This document shows, one piece after another, positions 23,283 through 36,700 of a stretch of 64,000 bases of DNA (positions are counted from its first letter, which is position 1; each line of letters opens with the position of its first letter). The position numbers and the translations under genes were made by a program. Under the pieces are notes generated by a model, which ran no database searches, was not told where the DNA came from, and saw nothing but the letters and a program-made list of their open reading frames with translations. Source of the stretch: Branchiostoma floridae. Taxonomy: Eukaryota; Chordata; Leptocardii; Amphioxiformes; Branchiostomatidae. Location of the stretch: contig NC_049991.1 in NCBI RefSeq assembly GCF_000003815.2, positions 3,592,518 to 3,656,517 on the forward strand, in the 5' to 3' direction.

Positions 23283-25590
23283 CTTAAAACTTCTAGACGT
23301 TCTTACAACACGACTTGAAACGTTCTAGCAACCTTTCTAACGAAGAGCAACCACCAACCGACACTTAAAGCCCTTGGTAACAGTTTTAAGTGACCCACAT
23401 AACCGAACAAAGCAGATTTCGAGTGGAAAGCTGTTACAACATTACGCGGCAACTAGAAACCCCGAGAGACGTCGGGCTTAGTCTGACGTATAATTGCTTT
23501 AAGTTTGCCTCTTAGCAACGTAGTAGTTGTTGACATCTGACCTATAAGAAGTCACATCCCCGTATTGTTGAGGCTTTTAAGTATCTCAAATTGTTTAATC
23601 TCTAGAACTTTGCAAACTAATGGACTGGGGAGAACAGAGCTAATTCTATTGACATAATTTCTAATTGTTGAGTTCATTCTAGTGTGTGGGTACTGCAAGG
23701 TGCCACTTGTTTTGAAACAAAATCCACTCAGAAGCAGTTTATGTTTGGTTACTTCCGTGGCTAGCTTGCTAAAGTTTGGGTCCCAATTGCACAGGTGTCC
23801 GTCAGGGATGTAGCCCCGGCCGGGCCCGGAAGCCACGAATTTGCCCCAGTAGACTGCCGGGTACAGGGGGTACCCTTCGGTGTTCCCCATGGGTAGGTCA
23901 CGGCGTCTAGCTGTTACCGGGTCCCGGGTTCATTTTAAGTCCGACATAAATCCAACCCAGTGCCCAGCCGGGCGCAAAAGTAACCCCGGAGCCGCAAGGT
24001 CACGGTACTGCGGGCCACGTAGAGGTCATGCCCGAAAGTGAAGAAAAGGAGGGAAAAAAACAGCCCATGAACTGCCCGGCAGAGCCCGTTATTCCGATTA
24101 GGACCTAGTGCCTAAACCTAAGTTATCAGACGTACAAGAGGGTCGAACACCAGGAAGCTCCAAAACGAACTTGACCATTGGGTCAGAATCATCGCAATCA
24201 GAGGCTCTTTAGATATTCCGGCGGACACTCGCGCACACACGTTAGCATACAGAGTGAAAACTCCGTCTTTCATATGGGGTAATGGCATAATACGTAGGCC
24301 GTCGCATGGGATATTTTTATTAATCGCTACTTTAGAACCTTTCTATACTTTACCTATACATTATCTATTATCTACATCACACTAGTCTCTCTCAGGTCTC
24401 TACAACAGACGCTACAAAGAATGAAAAACTGAACAAGACGTTTCATAGTTTCAACTGCGCATTTGCAGTGTGATGCATGTACTCTTGGTAATATGTCAAA
24501 GTTGAAGGCTCCTGATACATCACAGATATTTAATAGATTTTATAAGGCGTGAGATCTTCACATGAAAACCTGTCTACAGCAAATGAGTGAAGGGGTCGCC
24601 AAGTGTCATGATGCCAGGGCGTCTAACTCTAAGATACTCGGAAGAAAAGGTCAATCGCTTGAGCGTAGACTGATAAGAAATAGGCGAATAAGTCTTGGAG
24701 ACAATGAAAAGTTACAAACTACTGCACAGCTTGCTGTTTGATTGTGAGAAACAGTCCGCGGAGCCTGCCCCGTTGCCATAGCAACTTGAGACGCTTCGAA
24801 GAGTATCGTTTGAACTGCATAGCAACTTAAGACGCTCCGTATTAAAGACAAAGGCGTGCCATAAAGTAGAATAAAAGTCATAGTTAAAGCGCTTTATCTA
24901 ATTCTCTTGACATTGTAACTGAGCGATACTTTATACAAGAAAGTCTGGGTAGCCACGGTATCGTAGAAATCAAGATGGCGCCTGCATGACATTAAATCCA
25001 ATATGGCGGCGCCCATGGACGTGGTGCTGAAGAAAACAAAACAACTTTTTCAAACCCGTAACAAATCGCATCGCTTTAACTACAACCTATTGATTTAATG
25101 GGATAAAGCGCCTGAAGTGTCTCAAGTTAATGTAGCAACGAGTCAGGCGCGGTGCACTGTTTCTTATTATTTACCTACACCCATCTTACCAAAGAAGATG
25201 TGCAGAGCTTTATTGAAATTTTCATCGTCTTTAAGATTGCAATGACCCATTTCTTACCTGTCCAGACAAGCCAAGTAACTTTTTCTTCCAAATTTCTTGG
25301 TACCCCGGAATCATGACCTCTGATGACCCTACTCTTCGCACAAACGCAAACTAACTTATTTACGGTACACTGGCTTAAATGTACATATCTCGCAATGTAT
25401 TTCAATACAAAGAAAGAGACAAAATTATATGGCTTACATTTCTTCTGCTTTTGTTAAGCAATGCTTGCTAAATTGGCCTATTACCTCTAGGGCTATTATG
25501 TTTGTCTATCGTACTGCTGCGCTCAGTCTCGTAGAATCTCGCCAATTAGATGTTCTCGCGATTTGCGAGACCCACAACCCCTCGCGCCGA
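23283..25590. other. Divergent intergenic region between the DEG/ENaC gene (-) and RPS15A (+)
   Basis: No gene was recognised. A GC-rich patch at 23,800-24,050 has an open minus-strand frame (23,890-23,552) without a known motif. At 24,972-25,010 two AAGATGGCG / ATATGGCGGCG words resemble YY1 sites and precede an ATG that opens only 27 codons. Repeated AACTTGAGACGC / AACTTAAGACGC words occur at about 24,782-24,836. Confidence 0.45.
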
Positions 25591-25640
25591 CCGAAATCTG
25601 CCTCTTTTCGCCGACATCTTGGATCGGTAACAGTAGGTAA
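25590..25640 (+). promoter_or_regulatory. RPS15A: RPS15A core promoter and 5'-TOP leader exon
   Basis: CCTCTTTTCGCCGACATCTT at 25,601-25,620 has the C-plus-pyrimidine start expected of a 5' terminal oligopyrimidine mRNA, with a CATCTTGG word (YY1-like in reverse) right after it. A good donor (TAG|GTAAGG) at 25,636/25,637 ends a noncoding leader of about 35 bases. The leader would splice to the acceptor at 26,587/26,588, five bases before the start codon. TOP motifs place ribosomal-protein translation under mTOR/LARP1 control in animals. The exact start site is inferred. Confidence 0.6.
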
Positions 25641-26592
25641 GGATACGTGATGAAAATCGGACTGAATCTAGCTATTTAGAGGAATGATAAACACCATCTA
25701 GGTGACATCATGCTGAAATAAACTTTAGAGAATATGTTGGGTCGAAAATTTTGGTTCTTTATATGTGGAGTAAGTCGAAATCCTGGTTATAAAACAACCC
25801 ATCCCTTCCCAAATCCTCAGTACACGGCATGTCACTTTTACTAAGTTTTAGCGTTAACTTCTTCGCCAAAATATATAGTAGGTGACTGGTAAGAATGACT
25901 TTCGGAACTGTAAATGTCATACTATGTAATTTATTGATTGGTAGATAATTCCTCCCGTATATTTGTAGCATGCATACTGTTTTACATGTACTGTCAGCCT
26001 GTGAAGATATACATGCAAAATTGCAAGTTTTGGTATCGTGTGTTGACTTGTCCCGATACGGAAAACAGTATCTTCTTGTGTCTTTCAATTATAAAGTAGA
26101 AGGTACCTTTGATTTAAAATCGAAAATGTGTTAGTTGATAGTAAACAAACACCCAGGCAGTGCAGTATGTACGTGTATGTGTTTTGAAGTGTGTGTGTGT
26201 GTGTTTATCATAATTTCATGTGTGTGATTCTGACAGACATGAAAGCATGAAACTTTAAGGGTTAATTTAGCCTCAGTGGCTTTTGCAGGGCTCTCTCTTG
26301 CTCCCCTATGGCATGGAATCATGTTACAAAAAGTATCCCTACTTGTAATTCATTCCCTTACATGAGCTGATACACTACTGTATGCAATCTGTCCCCATAT
26401 ATAACACCCAAAACCAGCTAAAATCCACACACATTAAAAGTACCGGTATGAGAAACACACACCACCACAAACACATATACATCACACACTCGAAACAGAC
26501 AGAGTACAGCTAGGATGAAGTCTGCAATCTCCGATCACCTTGTTGTTGTTGTTGATTAAAATGTTGTATTCTGTTGTTGTGTTGCAGCCACC

Positions 26593-29500
26593 ATGGTGCG
26601 TATGAACGTGCTGGCTGATGCGCTCAACGCCATCAACAATGCGGAGAAGCGTGGCAAGCGTCAGGTGATGCTGAGGCCCAACTCAAAGGTCATTGTCAAG
26701 TTCCTGACTGTCATGATGAAGCATGGTGAGTGACCACATTATATCATTATATGCCAAATATTGTAAATCCTAGTATTTGATTTGCAAAACATCCTCTGCA
26801 AAAAACAATCACGGCACACATACATAGTGCTACCTACACTGGACTTGAACTGGATTTTTGGTAAAAACATTTAGGCTCAGGTAAAAGAAAAATCTTAAAA
26901 CGTCGGGAACCAGTTTTGAACTTGAAAAAAAACTACAATCTCCCCCTTATTCTCTCCTTTACAATCTTATCCATCTAAATCATTTGATAGATTGTGAAAT
27001 TTGCACGGGAAAAAGACAAGCACAGCTGTTTTTGTATTCTTTGTTGAGTTTTTGTGCCTATTACTGACACAATTTTGCCGATTTTGCATGTTCATTTTTC
27101 AAACTGCATTTAAAATCTATTCCAACATGTAATTCTACATTTAAAGGTATTTGGAACCTGAATATGTCATGGGTTCAGGTCTGGACTTAGATGAATATGG
27201 TATCATGAATGACATCCGCCAAATGTACATTAAATCCCCTCACCAAAGTGTTGAGTACACTGCAGAGTTGCTTATGTCTGCAGTGATAATTAGACTTTGG
27301 TAAAGAAATGATACCTCCCTCACCTGGTAGTGTTGTCATCATTGCCAGGTAGATTTATATGTATCAACATCACATTTATTTGGCTTCAAATATGTGTATT
27401 GGATGTAGATTATTGCCTTGTTTTAGATGTCATAAAGGAGGATCTATATATATAAAATGTAATCATGCCAAAGATATGTTTTGCCAAATCTATGCCAAAG
27501 AATAGAAGTAACTGGACATGATTTTGAAAATAGTCAGGAATATTCCAGACAGTATATCACCTTCTTCTGCAAGTGACAACTCAGTAAGATCTAAAAAAAA
27601 ACTATGAATTAATATGTAAATAAATGAATGTAAGGTCATCTGTGACTGTAGTTGACATAATGATAGAATTTTTTATTTAGTGTACGGATACAAAGTCTTA
27701 AAAATTGTATTAATATGTAAATAATTTGACTTATTTTGTTTCCAACATTGGACTAACTAAAATTTGTCTCAAATATTGTTTATAAACATGGTGATCAACA
27801 GATATTACAGTGTCACAATTGAAAGACCCTGGATGCTGTCTGAAAGTTTAATACCTCTGACCATTTTCAAAATCATATCCAGTTGCTTTAGTAACTATCA
27901 TTTGGCTATCTTATTACCTGATTGTCTAACCATCATCAATGTAATATTGAATCTGTTCTTACTGTGATCTTACATCACTTTACCCAGCCTACATCGGTGA
28001 GTTTGAGATCGTGGACGACCACCGAGCCGGCAAAATCGTGGTGAACCTGAACGGCCGGATGAACAAGTGCGGCGTGATCAGCCCCCGCTACGACGTGGCC
28101 GTGCGAGATCTGGAGCGGTGGCAGACCAGACTCCTGCCCTCCAGACAGTTTGGGTGAGTCTCCGCAGGTTGTTTGGGGTGTCCAGGGCTCGAAATACTGG
28201 GTGCATGTGCACCCAGGTGCACCCAAAATTCACCCAATTCACCCTGTGCACCCAATTATTTTCTGTGGGTGCACAGGGTGCACCCAAATATTTTCTTAGG
28301 TTTATGTATGTAAAGATATCAAAGTATACTATTATACATCATATTCTTGACATCTAAGTGTTAGAAACATAATAAAAATGTCTGTCATGTTACTTGTTTA
28401 AGAATTTGATAGCTTGTAACTAAATTTTGTTATTATTTTTTTCACATTCTACTTAAATTTAAGTGGTGCGCCCAAAATATTTTTGGTGCACCCAAAAATG
28501 AATTTCGAGCCCTGTGTGTCCCTGTAGCTCAACTGGTAGCAGCCTCACAGTTCAGCTCCTGGTTCCAATTGATTATTGGCTGGACTGACTACTCTCTTGG
28601 CAGCAGGGGCTGAATAGAGGAGTTAGAAATAGGGGGTGCTAAATCACAAGGGTCTATCATTCGGTAATAACTCGGTGACCTCAATATGACAGCAGTTACC
28701 CCATGTGCAGCCAATGTACTTAAGGTTGGTAACTGGGAGACCCGGGTTCAATTCTGGGAAAGATATCTTGGTTTGGATGTGAACTGGAGGTTCCTTGTTC
28801 AAAGAGTTGCCGTAAAAGTTGAATGGATGAATGCTATTCGTACAGTCCACTACAAAGAAACATGAAAATTTTCCGAAATCCATGAGTTTTATGGAATAAA
28901 TACAGGGTTCTAGCTAGTGCATTTTAGCGTAGTGGGCCACTACGCTAAAATTTGTGACCACTACGCTAAAATAAGTGCCACTATGCTAATTTTTAACTAG
29001 TGTAGTGGTGCTTAGCTATCATTTGCTTGTTCAACAATGTCTAATCAATGTCTGAACAATGAAAAATGATGATATGCCACTCAAAATTGACCCCAAAATC
29101 CTTCAAATCACATGTGATGTTAACAGAGTGACAACTTTTAACTCTGCATTTTCAAAATGACCCCCTTCCACACCAATCTCCTGATTGGTCGCTTCGCTAC
29201 CATGCCATGCCCACTACGCTAAAATAAAATCCTGACTAGAACCCTGAAATACAATCCTTCTATCAATTTTACGAAATACAGATGTAAGTTTTATGGTACA
29301 TCTACAATCTTTACTGTATTCCGTACATTTTGTATGTTTCTTAGTAGTGGATTGTATGAATACCTTAGTTACAATTTGTATGTTTCTGTCAGTGGATCAT
29401 ATCAATCAGTCCCATAGCTATGTATTTTGTTAATCTTGCATGAAATCCATTAAATTTGTGTGAATACTTTTAATGAAAAATAATACCCTTAATCAAAACA

Positions 29501-29639
29501 AGGATGGTGTGTTAAATTTAACATTGTTCCCTTGTGTTTTCCCAGTTACATTGTGCTGACCACGTCTTCAGGTATCATGGACCACGAGGAGGCCAGGAGA
29601 AAGCACACGGGAGGGAAAATCTTAGGCTACTTCTTCTGA
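26593..29639 (+). CDS. RPS15A: 40S ribosomal protein S15A (uS8), 130 aa
   Basis: Three coding exons (26593-26725, 27988-28153, 29546-29639) splice in frame to 130 residues, the usual length in animals. The start is ATGGTGCGTATG in a CCACC context. Recognisable blocks are [75 protein letters not shown] and, at the end, [20 protein letters not shown]. The protein binds 18S rRNA in the small-subunit body. One residue next to MMKH is Ala where Gly is usual. Introns 2 and 3 carry several mobile-element remnants. Transcription probably starts near 25,602 and ends just after the AATAAA at 29,701. Confidence 0.98.
28183..28514. mobile_element. Non-autonomous element, CAGGGCTCGAAAT ends (copy A)
   Basis: The ends are CAGGGCTCGAAAT and ATTTCGAGCCCTG. 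The interior is full of GTGCACCCA words on both strands. It is 332 bp long, in the last RPS15A intron. GTGTC flanks it on the left and, offset by one base, on the right. It is the same family as 47,466-47,837, which has a clean 5-bp duplication. Confidence 0.8.
28903..29246. mobile_element. Non-autonomous element, CAGGGTTCTAG ends
   Basis: The ends are CAGGGTTCTAGCTAGT and, at the right, ACTAGAACCCTG. AAATA lies directly outside both ends as a 5-bp target duplication. The inside repeats CACTACGCTAAAAT words. It is 344 bp long, in the RPS15A intron. Confidence 0.8.
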
Positions 29640-29700
29640 TCCAGTCTGAACAAGGAACACCTGCTCTGCTGAGGTCCTCACAGACACTCAGAACAAAAAT

Positions 29701-29706
29701 AATAAA
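29701..29706 (+). terminator. RPS15A: RPS15A polyadenylation signal
   Basis: AATAAA lies 62 bases after the stop codon, a normal place for the short 3' UTR of a ribosomal-protein gene. Confidence 0.65.
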
Positions 29707-30402
29707 AATCTCACATGTAGACCATCGCATTGTCTGTTTTCTTTATTTAGGTAGCCTGGGTTCAATCCTCTGATAAAATATTTGATTTCTTAACTCAGGT
29801 TAGAAACTAGTATTAGTAGTACTGGTTGCAGTTTACCAAAAGCTACTACTTTTCTCTTTTCACATTGAAAATTTAACTGGTAAGAAATACCAATACCAAT
29901 TATTCTTCATTGCACATTACCTTGATTCAGTTGCTATCTAGTACCAGACAGCAAAGATAAAAATCTTTATACCTAGTGTATATATCTACTGGTAGCTTTG
30001 ATTGTTTAACCATTAGCACTTTGAAGTAGCAGTTTGGCACACAAATATGTATTGGTTATGGAGTAAGGTAGCAGGAGAAAGGTTAAAATTACAGAACTGT
30101 ATGGTGTTACACTTATATGTTTAAGTAATTCTACATCTTGAATACTAGTAGTATGTCCATAAGACATGAAATTAAAGTCACGAGAATTTTCTGCACTAAA
30201 ATCACATCAAATTATCTGGGATTGCCAACGAAACACTACAAGAAAATGAATCAGTCATAACTACCCATGATAAAATCTGACCGATATGGGCAGGTAGAAA
30301 CTTTGGATTCTTACAGCTTGTCTAAATGGTTAAAAATCACAAAACGTCATCACATTGACCACGTGGTCCTTGTGTAAAGGAGGTCACTTCTACAGGTTAG
30401 AC

Positions 30403-30726
30403 AAGGGTTGTAGCCAGCCTGAAATCATTTTCCGTCCCCTCAATTTTGAATCCTATCATTCCTAGTGGGGTTCCGGGGGCATACACTTCCAGATAATTCT
30501 GAAATCTAGACCCTCGGAAATGCTATTTCCTGCATTTTGGTGTGTAAATTTTGCTGGTAGAATAAGCTGTTCAACAGCATTCTGTTTTGGTGAAAAATTA
30601 CACAAGGGAGACAGTTTTATCATATCTTTACATATCGATTTTTGTCAGTCAAAGAGAACGGAATGGCTCAGCTGGAAAATTTTGTCAAACGACGGGATGG
30701 CAAGGACAAGTGCTGGCTACAACCCT
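30403..30726. mobile_element. Non-autonomous element, AGGGTTGTAGCCAGC ends
   Basis: The ends AGGGTTGTAGCCAGC and GCTGGCTACAACCCT are inverted repeats. The interior has CCGTCCC and GAATAAGC words, and the ends resemble those of 33,161-33,497. No clear target duplication was seen. Its right end lies only about 31 bp from the DECR2 stop codon, so it would form most of the near 3' UTR of DECR2. Confidence 0.65.
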
Positions 30727-30757
30727 GACTTCTTTCCTATGACCCAGTGCATTTGTT

Positions 30758-33700
30758 TTACAGCCTGGCTTGCATAGCGGAGCTACTCTGCGTGAGCCAG
30801 TGTCCGCCATCCACGATCAGGTTGGTTCCGGTAACAAACGATCCGGCCGGGCTGACGAGGTATACGGCACCGTTCGCGATGTCTTCCTTGGTTCCCATGC
30901 GCCCCGCAGGGATGTCCCTTATCAAGCGGTCATAACTGCCTGTCGTCTTCTTGAGCTGTGATCCACCTAAACAAATGAGAAGAAAAATGGAAGCATACAC
31001 ACCAAGAAAACAAAATATAATTGATTAAGAAACTAGAGGGCCCAAACTTACAGCAGTTACTCTCTGCCCCAAGAGCTATCTAGATAAACAAAAAAATATG
31101 ATTGATAAACTTTAAGAAACTGGGGGCCAAAACTTCCAGCATTTACTCTGCCACAAGAGTTATCTACCACTCATGACCACAGTAAGTCCAGAACACAAGA
31201 TAAAAAAAGTTTGGCTGCAGTACCTTACAAAGCTGCTAGGAGGCCCATTTTCAAAATTGACCTTTGCTATCCTGATTTCTACCCATCTAACAAATACCGA
31301 CAAAACCATCCATGGACTTCACCCGTTAAGCACATGCACACCACACAAACACACACATATATGCAATAACTTATGTTAGTTTACAGTTGCTTCAAAGAAG
31401 CATCAGTTACTACTAATATATACCATGACTATGAGATGAAAGAAAAAAAATCCACTTGCTTGAGGAACCGCTATTTAGAAAATGGTCATGAATTCACTTG
31501 CTTATGAACCTATACATGTTGGTGTTGTTCTAATCTAAGTCTAATGAATCATCGATATCTATAATCAGAAAGGATATATTTTATATTATATTATATTGAA
31601 TTATATACCCAGTCGCCTCATGCCCTCAGTCTCTCCAATAGGTCCTGGAGCCACACAGTTGATCCTGATGCCGTACTGTCCCCACTCCACTGCAAGATGG
31701 CGGGTCATCGCATCTGTACAGGGAAACAGCAACAATATAAAACTATACCGTACAGCATTTCTGTGCTGTTGAATGGGATGCAGGGTTTAACAAGTTTTCT
31801 GAAATGCAAGTCTTGCCCTATTAGGCAAGTACATCAAAATTTACTTGCCTGAAATTTCCTACATTTTGCTACGTATTTTCACTTCCAGCAATGAAAGTCT
31901 TTTATCATTGGCTCTATCTCTCTGTGTTGACCAATACTTGATGCCAAATTTTAAAGCAGCCAGTATTTTAAAATCTCGCTCATGGAAGAATTCTACTTGC
32001 CCATTGGAGTTGTGCTAACCCGATGAGCACTTTCATTTGCCTGGTACAATTAATTTTGTCACAAATTAATTTCCATTATATACTAAAATACATTATCAAA
32101 TACTGTAAATGCATTTAAGTTCGCGGGGATTTAATTTCGCGGTAGAGGGAAAATGGACTTTTCGCGGTGGTTTTAATTTCGCGGTTGCACCATGCACTGT
32201 AGTCTCTTACTGTTATGGAAAAATGTTCGCGGTGGTTTTAAATTCGCGGTGAAGCGGCCGCCGCGAAAACCGCGAACATTAATCCACCGCAAATATTTCT
32301 GCATTTACAGTATTTACTACTAGTAATAGTACTACCACTACTAAAACCAGCACTACTACTACTAGATAGGCTATGCATAAAATATCAAACTCTGTAACTG
32401 CCTTACCAATGGCAGCCTTAGCTGAACCAGCATGAGTCTGCAGTGGAACTCCCCTGTGGTGTAGGGTAGCAGTGATGTTCACTATGCTGCCTCCATGGTC
32501 CTGGTAACAGAGGCAAGTGTTACTTGTTAAGACACTTTTAAACATACAGTCAAACCTGTATTAGGGGCCACCTCTACAGAGGGGCCACCTGTCCATAGTG
32601 GCCACTTTTTGTCGGTCCCTTGGGTATTTTATCTACAAGTTGCCACCTCTATACAGAGGCCACCTGTCTATAGTGGCCAAATTTGTCCGGTCCCTTGAGT
32701 GGCCGCTATAGACAGGTTTGACTGTACTTCCTTAACCCCCTGGCAAAAGACTTTCCCTGTAGTCGATACAGAAGGTGGTACAGACATTAAAAGAATTACA
32801 CTGATCAAGATTTTTAAGTCTCATAATTACATTTGAAATCTATTTGCACATTGAAATTTTATTCCATTCCCTTGGATTTTTCATGGAAGTCCTGTGGAGC
32901 GTAGAAGGTGCAACTCTGAAACACTGTTTCCTATATTTTGAGGGGCAAGTTCTGCTGGTAGAGTAGACTCAACTTGGTTAATGCCATCTGTGCTAAAATT
33001 CTGGAGGTCTTTGCAAAATTTCATTTTTTAACATCATTACACCGCAATTTTTGTCTGCCACGGAGGACAGAATGGGCAAAATTTTGTCCGTCCCAGCTGC
33101 AAAATGGCAGGACGGATGCTGTCTAGAACCCTGCACTGGACTATATATATGCACGTTTCTCAGGGCTTTAGCCAGCTCGAAATTTTTTTCCGTCAGCCAA
33201 TTACAATCGTCGCGAAAACTGCGAAAATTAATTAGGACTGAACTGAGACCTTGAAAAACGGGTTTTAATGAGATTATCGTATGCGAAAGAGCGCCGACAC
33301 ACATTGTCAACAATCATAACAATAGCAAAACAAACAGTGTGTGGCTCTTACAGCCGTGGACGGCGTCCCCAAGCCGCCTGTAGCTTCCACCAAGGATTTT
33401 TGTCCGTCAAGGTTGACGGATTGGTTTTAAAATTTTTCCGTCAGACGCAGCAAATTTCCGTCAATTGACGGAAAAACGGACGCTGGCTAGACCCCTGACG
33501 TTTCTACATTGAAGGGGTTCCACACATCTTACCTTCATGTACTTTTCAAAGACAGCCTTGCTGCAGTTGAAGGTTCCGTGGGCGTCGATCTCCATGACAG
33601 TCTTGAAGGCGTTGAAGGACAACTTACTGGCAGGGCACAAGAAGTTACCAGCAGCGTCTGAAGTGTAAGACACAAAATATTCATGTCTGGAGAAATTCAA

Positions 33701-36700
33701 AGACTACCAAGTCTAACATTTGAGGTATTGATTGTAACAGTTACATTGCAATGAGATCCTGCAACAAGTACAGATAAACCCGTAGAAGTGACCACCTGGC
33801 CATTATTGACTTTTTGGTGGTTATTATCTTACTAATAAATAATATTTCCCGACACAAGCATTAATGATGAATCCTGAGTATTGCAACCACCGTTCCACAT
33901 ATTGGTCCCAAGTGGTCCTTTTGGTAGTTTTGATTGTTTTGCGAGTAGGTCTATTGTAACAGTTACCAGAAGGACTCGTCTTAAGCAAGCAACAGTTACT
34001 ACAAAAGATTGTGACTAGATTTGTGCCTTGTATGCTATGATACTAGAGAAATTATTTTTTACAAGCAGGTCATATACTATATGTCCCTACTAGTACACAT
34101 TGAGCTCCTGGTTCCAGTTAATTAGTTGTTACTAGGAGACCATTTTGGTCAAAGGTATAATATGGTAGGGGCTGTTTGAGGAGGTGTATTTCAAGTATGT
34201 TACAAAATGTAACAGCCTCATTACTCAGATGGCTGTAATCATCAATACTACAACTTTGGTAATACCTCGTATTGCATAATATCTTCTGACCGGTATAATA
34301 TAATTAACTTGCAAGACACACTGCACAAAGCATTTACATACTGTTTCTGTACTATTGTCGTTAATGATAGTTGTGTAAACTCACTGTTGACAAGAATGTC
34401 AATCCGGTTAAAGTGAGACAAGGCATCATCCACCGCTTTAAGGATCTGGTCTGCCTAAAAAGTTAAAGGAACAACATGTAAAGACATAAAGGTAAAGATA
34501 AACCTCATGTTCTGCAATTATTCCAAATACATGTAGCATTGGTTACAAGATTTTGCATTTGTTTCTTTGTTTGTATTGCATTATCATGTAAACCACATTT
34601 AGTGCATAACACACCAGGTTTGTAATGAAGAGTACAAGTTGCATATCTGGACAGATTTTGTTTGCTTGAAAGCTTCCAAAGTAATGAGCTTTATGTGTGT
34701 GTAGGTGTGGATGTAATTCAAAACCCCAAATTTGTACACATTGTGAAAATTCTTTACTGTAGTCTCCAAGCAGACCCAACGGTGCCTTAGAGATAGTATC
34801 AAAGCTGGCCAGGGACTTAGTATAGGTGCCCGTTTGACTCCCTTAGCCGGCTATCTCCCTTTGGCCTGCTATACTCCTTTGTCAGCTTTGATACTATCTC
34901 TAAGGCACCGTTGGGTCTGCTTGGAGACTAAAAATTCTTTATATTTGGAGAAGCTGCTGTAAGCAGCGCCACCTATGCTGCAGTACAATGTGAACCAGTC
35001 AGAATTGCCCTGAGGAAGGTGACAGACTGTCACCGAAACATTCGAAGAATAAAACACCTGGTTGTGTACAAAGAATCTTATCATTCAGAAGTATAAGTAT
35101 ACATTTACATTGTATCTTCCCTCACCTTCCTGACATCCATGGGTAAAGCCAGGCATTTTCCTCCAGTGGCTCTCTCCAACTTTGCAGCAGCCTGTATAAC
35201 AAATAACAAAGTCAATTGAAGTTCCAAGTAGGCAATTAAATATTCGAGTACAAAAATATCACTATGAAGTCCATATATACTCACCGCTTTGACTTTTTCT
35301 AGGTTACGGCTGGCTATGACTACAGTGCACTGGTGCCTGTAAAAGAAAACAAAATAAATCTGTAAAAAAAAAGGTACATGTACTTTTCAGTAATTAAGTA
35401 CAGCTCTCCTTTACATCACTCAGCATTATAGTGTATAGATAATGCTACTTGCAGCTAGTGTATGTTCTTAATAATGCATATACTAGTAATGGCTCAATAA
35501 TGAGGGCCAAGAGGGTCAAATAAAGAACAGTGAGCCTTCCAAAATTATATAATGTTATCAGTATCACACATCACAGCCTTTTATTTCTATGTGAAAGAGG
35601 CATCTGGCTTGATTATGCTCAACAATGTATAGTACTAGTAGTTGTATTTTATAACAAAACACTGAATGAACAAACAAAGTATGTATACGCACCTCATGAA
35701 GACCTCGGCTATTCTGAAGCCGATCCCAGAACCACCACCTGTGATGAAGGCCACTTTGCCCCTGTGGAAGAGGAAACAAAAAATTCTTAGTTCTCAACTC
35801 TAATAACATGTAATTTAGTCAGGCCTAACCCCTGGCTGGTTAATTAACTGGACCAAAAGCTATGGTAATGTTAGACTACATGGTGCTGACCAGGCAAGGT
35901 TAATGTACAAAGTTTTACGCTTTGATTTAAGCTGAAGTTACTGTCCGTCACGTCATGCACACTACAAAACAGCCAGAATATTTTCATTAAACTGATTAAG
36001 AATGTGGGCTTTTTCCAGAGGAAGGAGACTTAAGTTAGATGCGGACAGATTAAGAAATTGTACAATGGAAGGTGGGAGAGCTGTATAATTTCTTTGATGA
36101 TATTTGATGAAGTTACTTGTAAGTTACTCATAAGTATTTGCTTGCAAATATTGCCTTTTCAGTTGAATAAATAGCAAGGCAATATTCATAAGCAATATGG
36201 AATATTTCCATGCACTGCATTGTGGAGTGAAATATCACATTTTTTCACCCCCATACCTGTCCTATAATAGGATAGGTTTTTGAGTGAAATATTTTGCAGC
36301 AATGACTGACAAATGGACTCTGACCAGGTGACCTAATTACAAGTTAACTGTTAACTGGTTACTTTTTCCACAGTTTTTGAGTAAGAAAAAGATGAAAGAG
36401 TTTTAAGAACAGAATAAAATCTACTCATTAATGAAATTCTTTCTTCAGCCAAGTTCAGCAAGTTGGAAAAGTTTGATGGACGAAAGGTCGTTGACCTATC
36501 GGTCATCAATATGGCACATTTTCATGCACTGCATTGTGGAGTGAAATATCACATTTTTTTCACCCCCATACCTGTCCTATAAGAGGATAGGTTTTTGAGT
36601 GAAATATTTTGCAGCAATGACTGACAAATGGACTCTGACCAGGTGACCCAAGGACCTTTCCTGATAAAAGCTCCTTGGGTGACCTATTAGAATTACAAGT

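Noticed and set aside
23552-23890. Open frame of 112 codons on the minus strand
   Set aside because: No recognisable motif, and it lies in repeat-like GC-rich sequence between two genes.
24990-25100. ATG after two YY1-like words, possible first exon
   Set aside because: Only 27 codons are open and no donor joins it to a recognisable exon; the RPS15A leader at 25,601 explains the promoter better.
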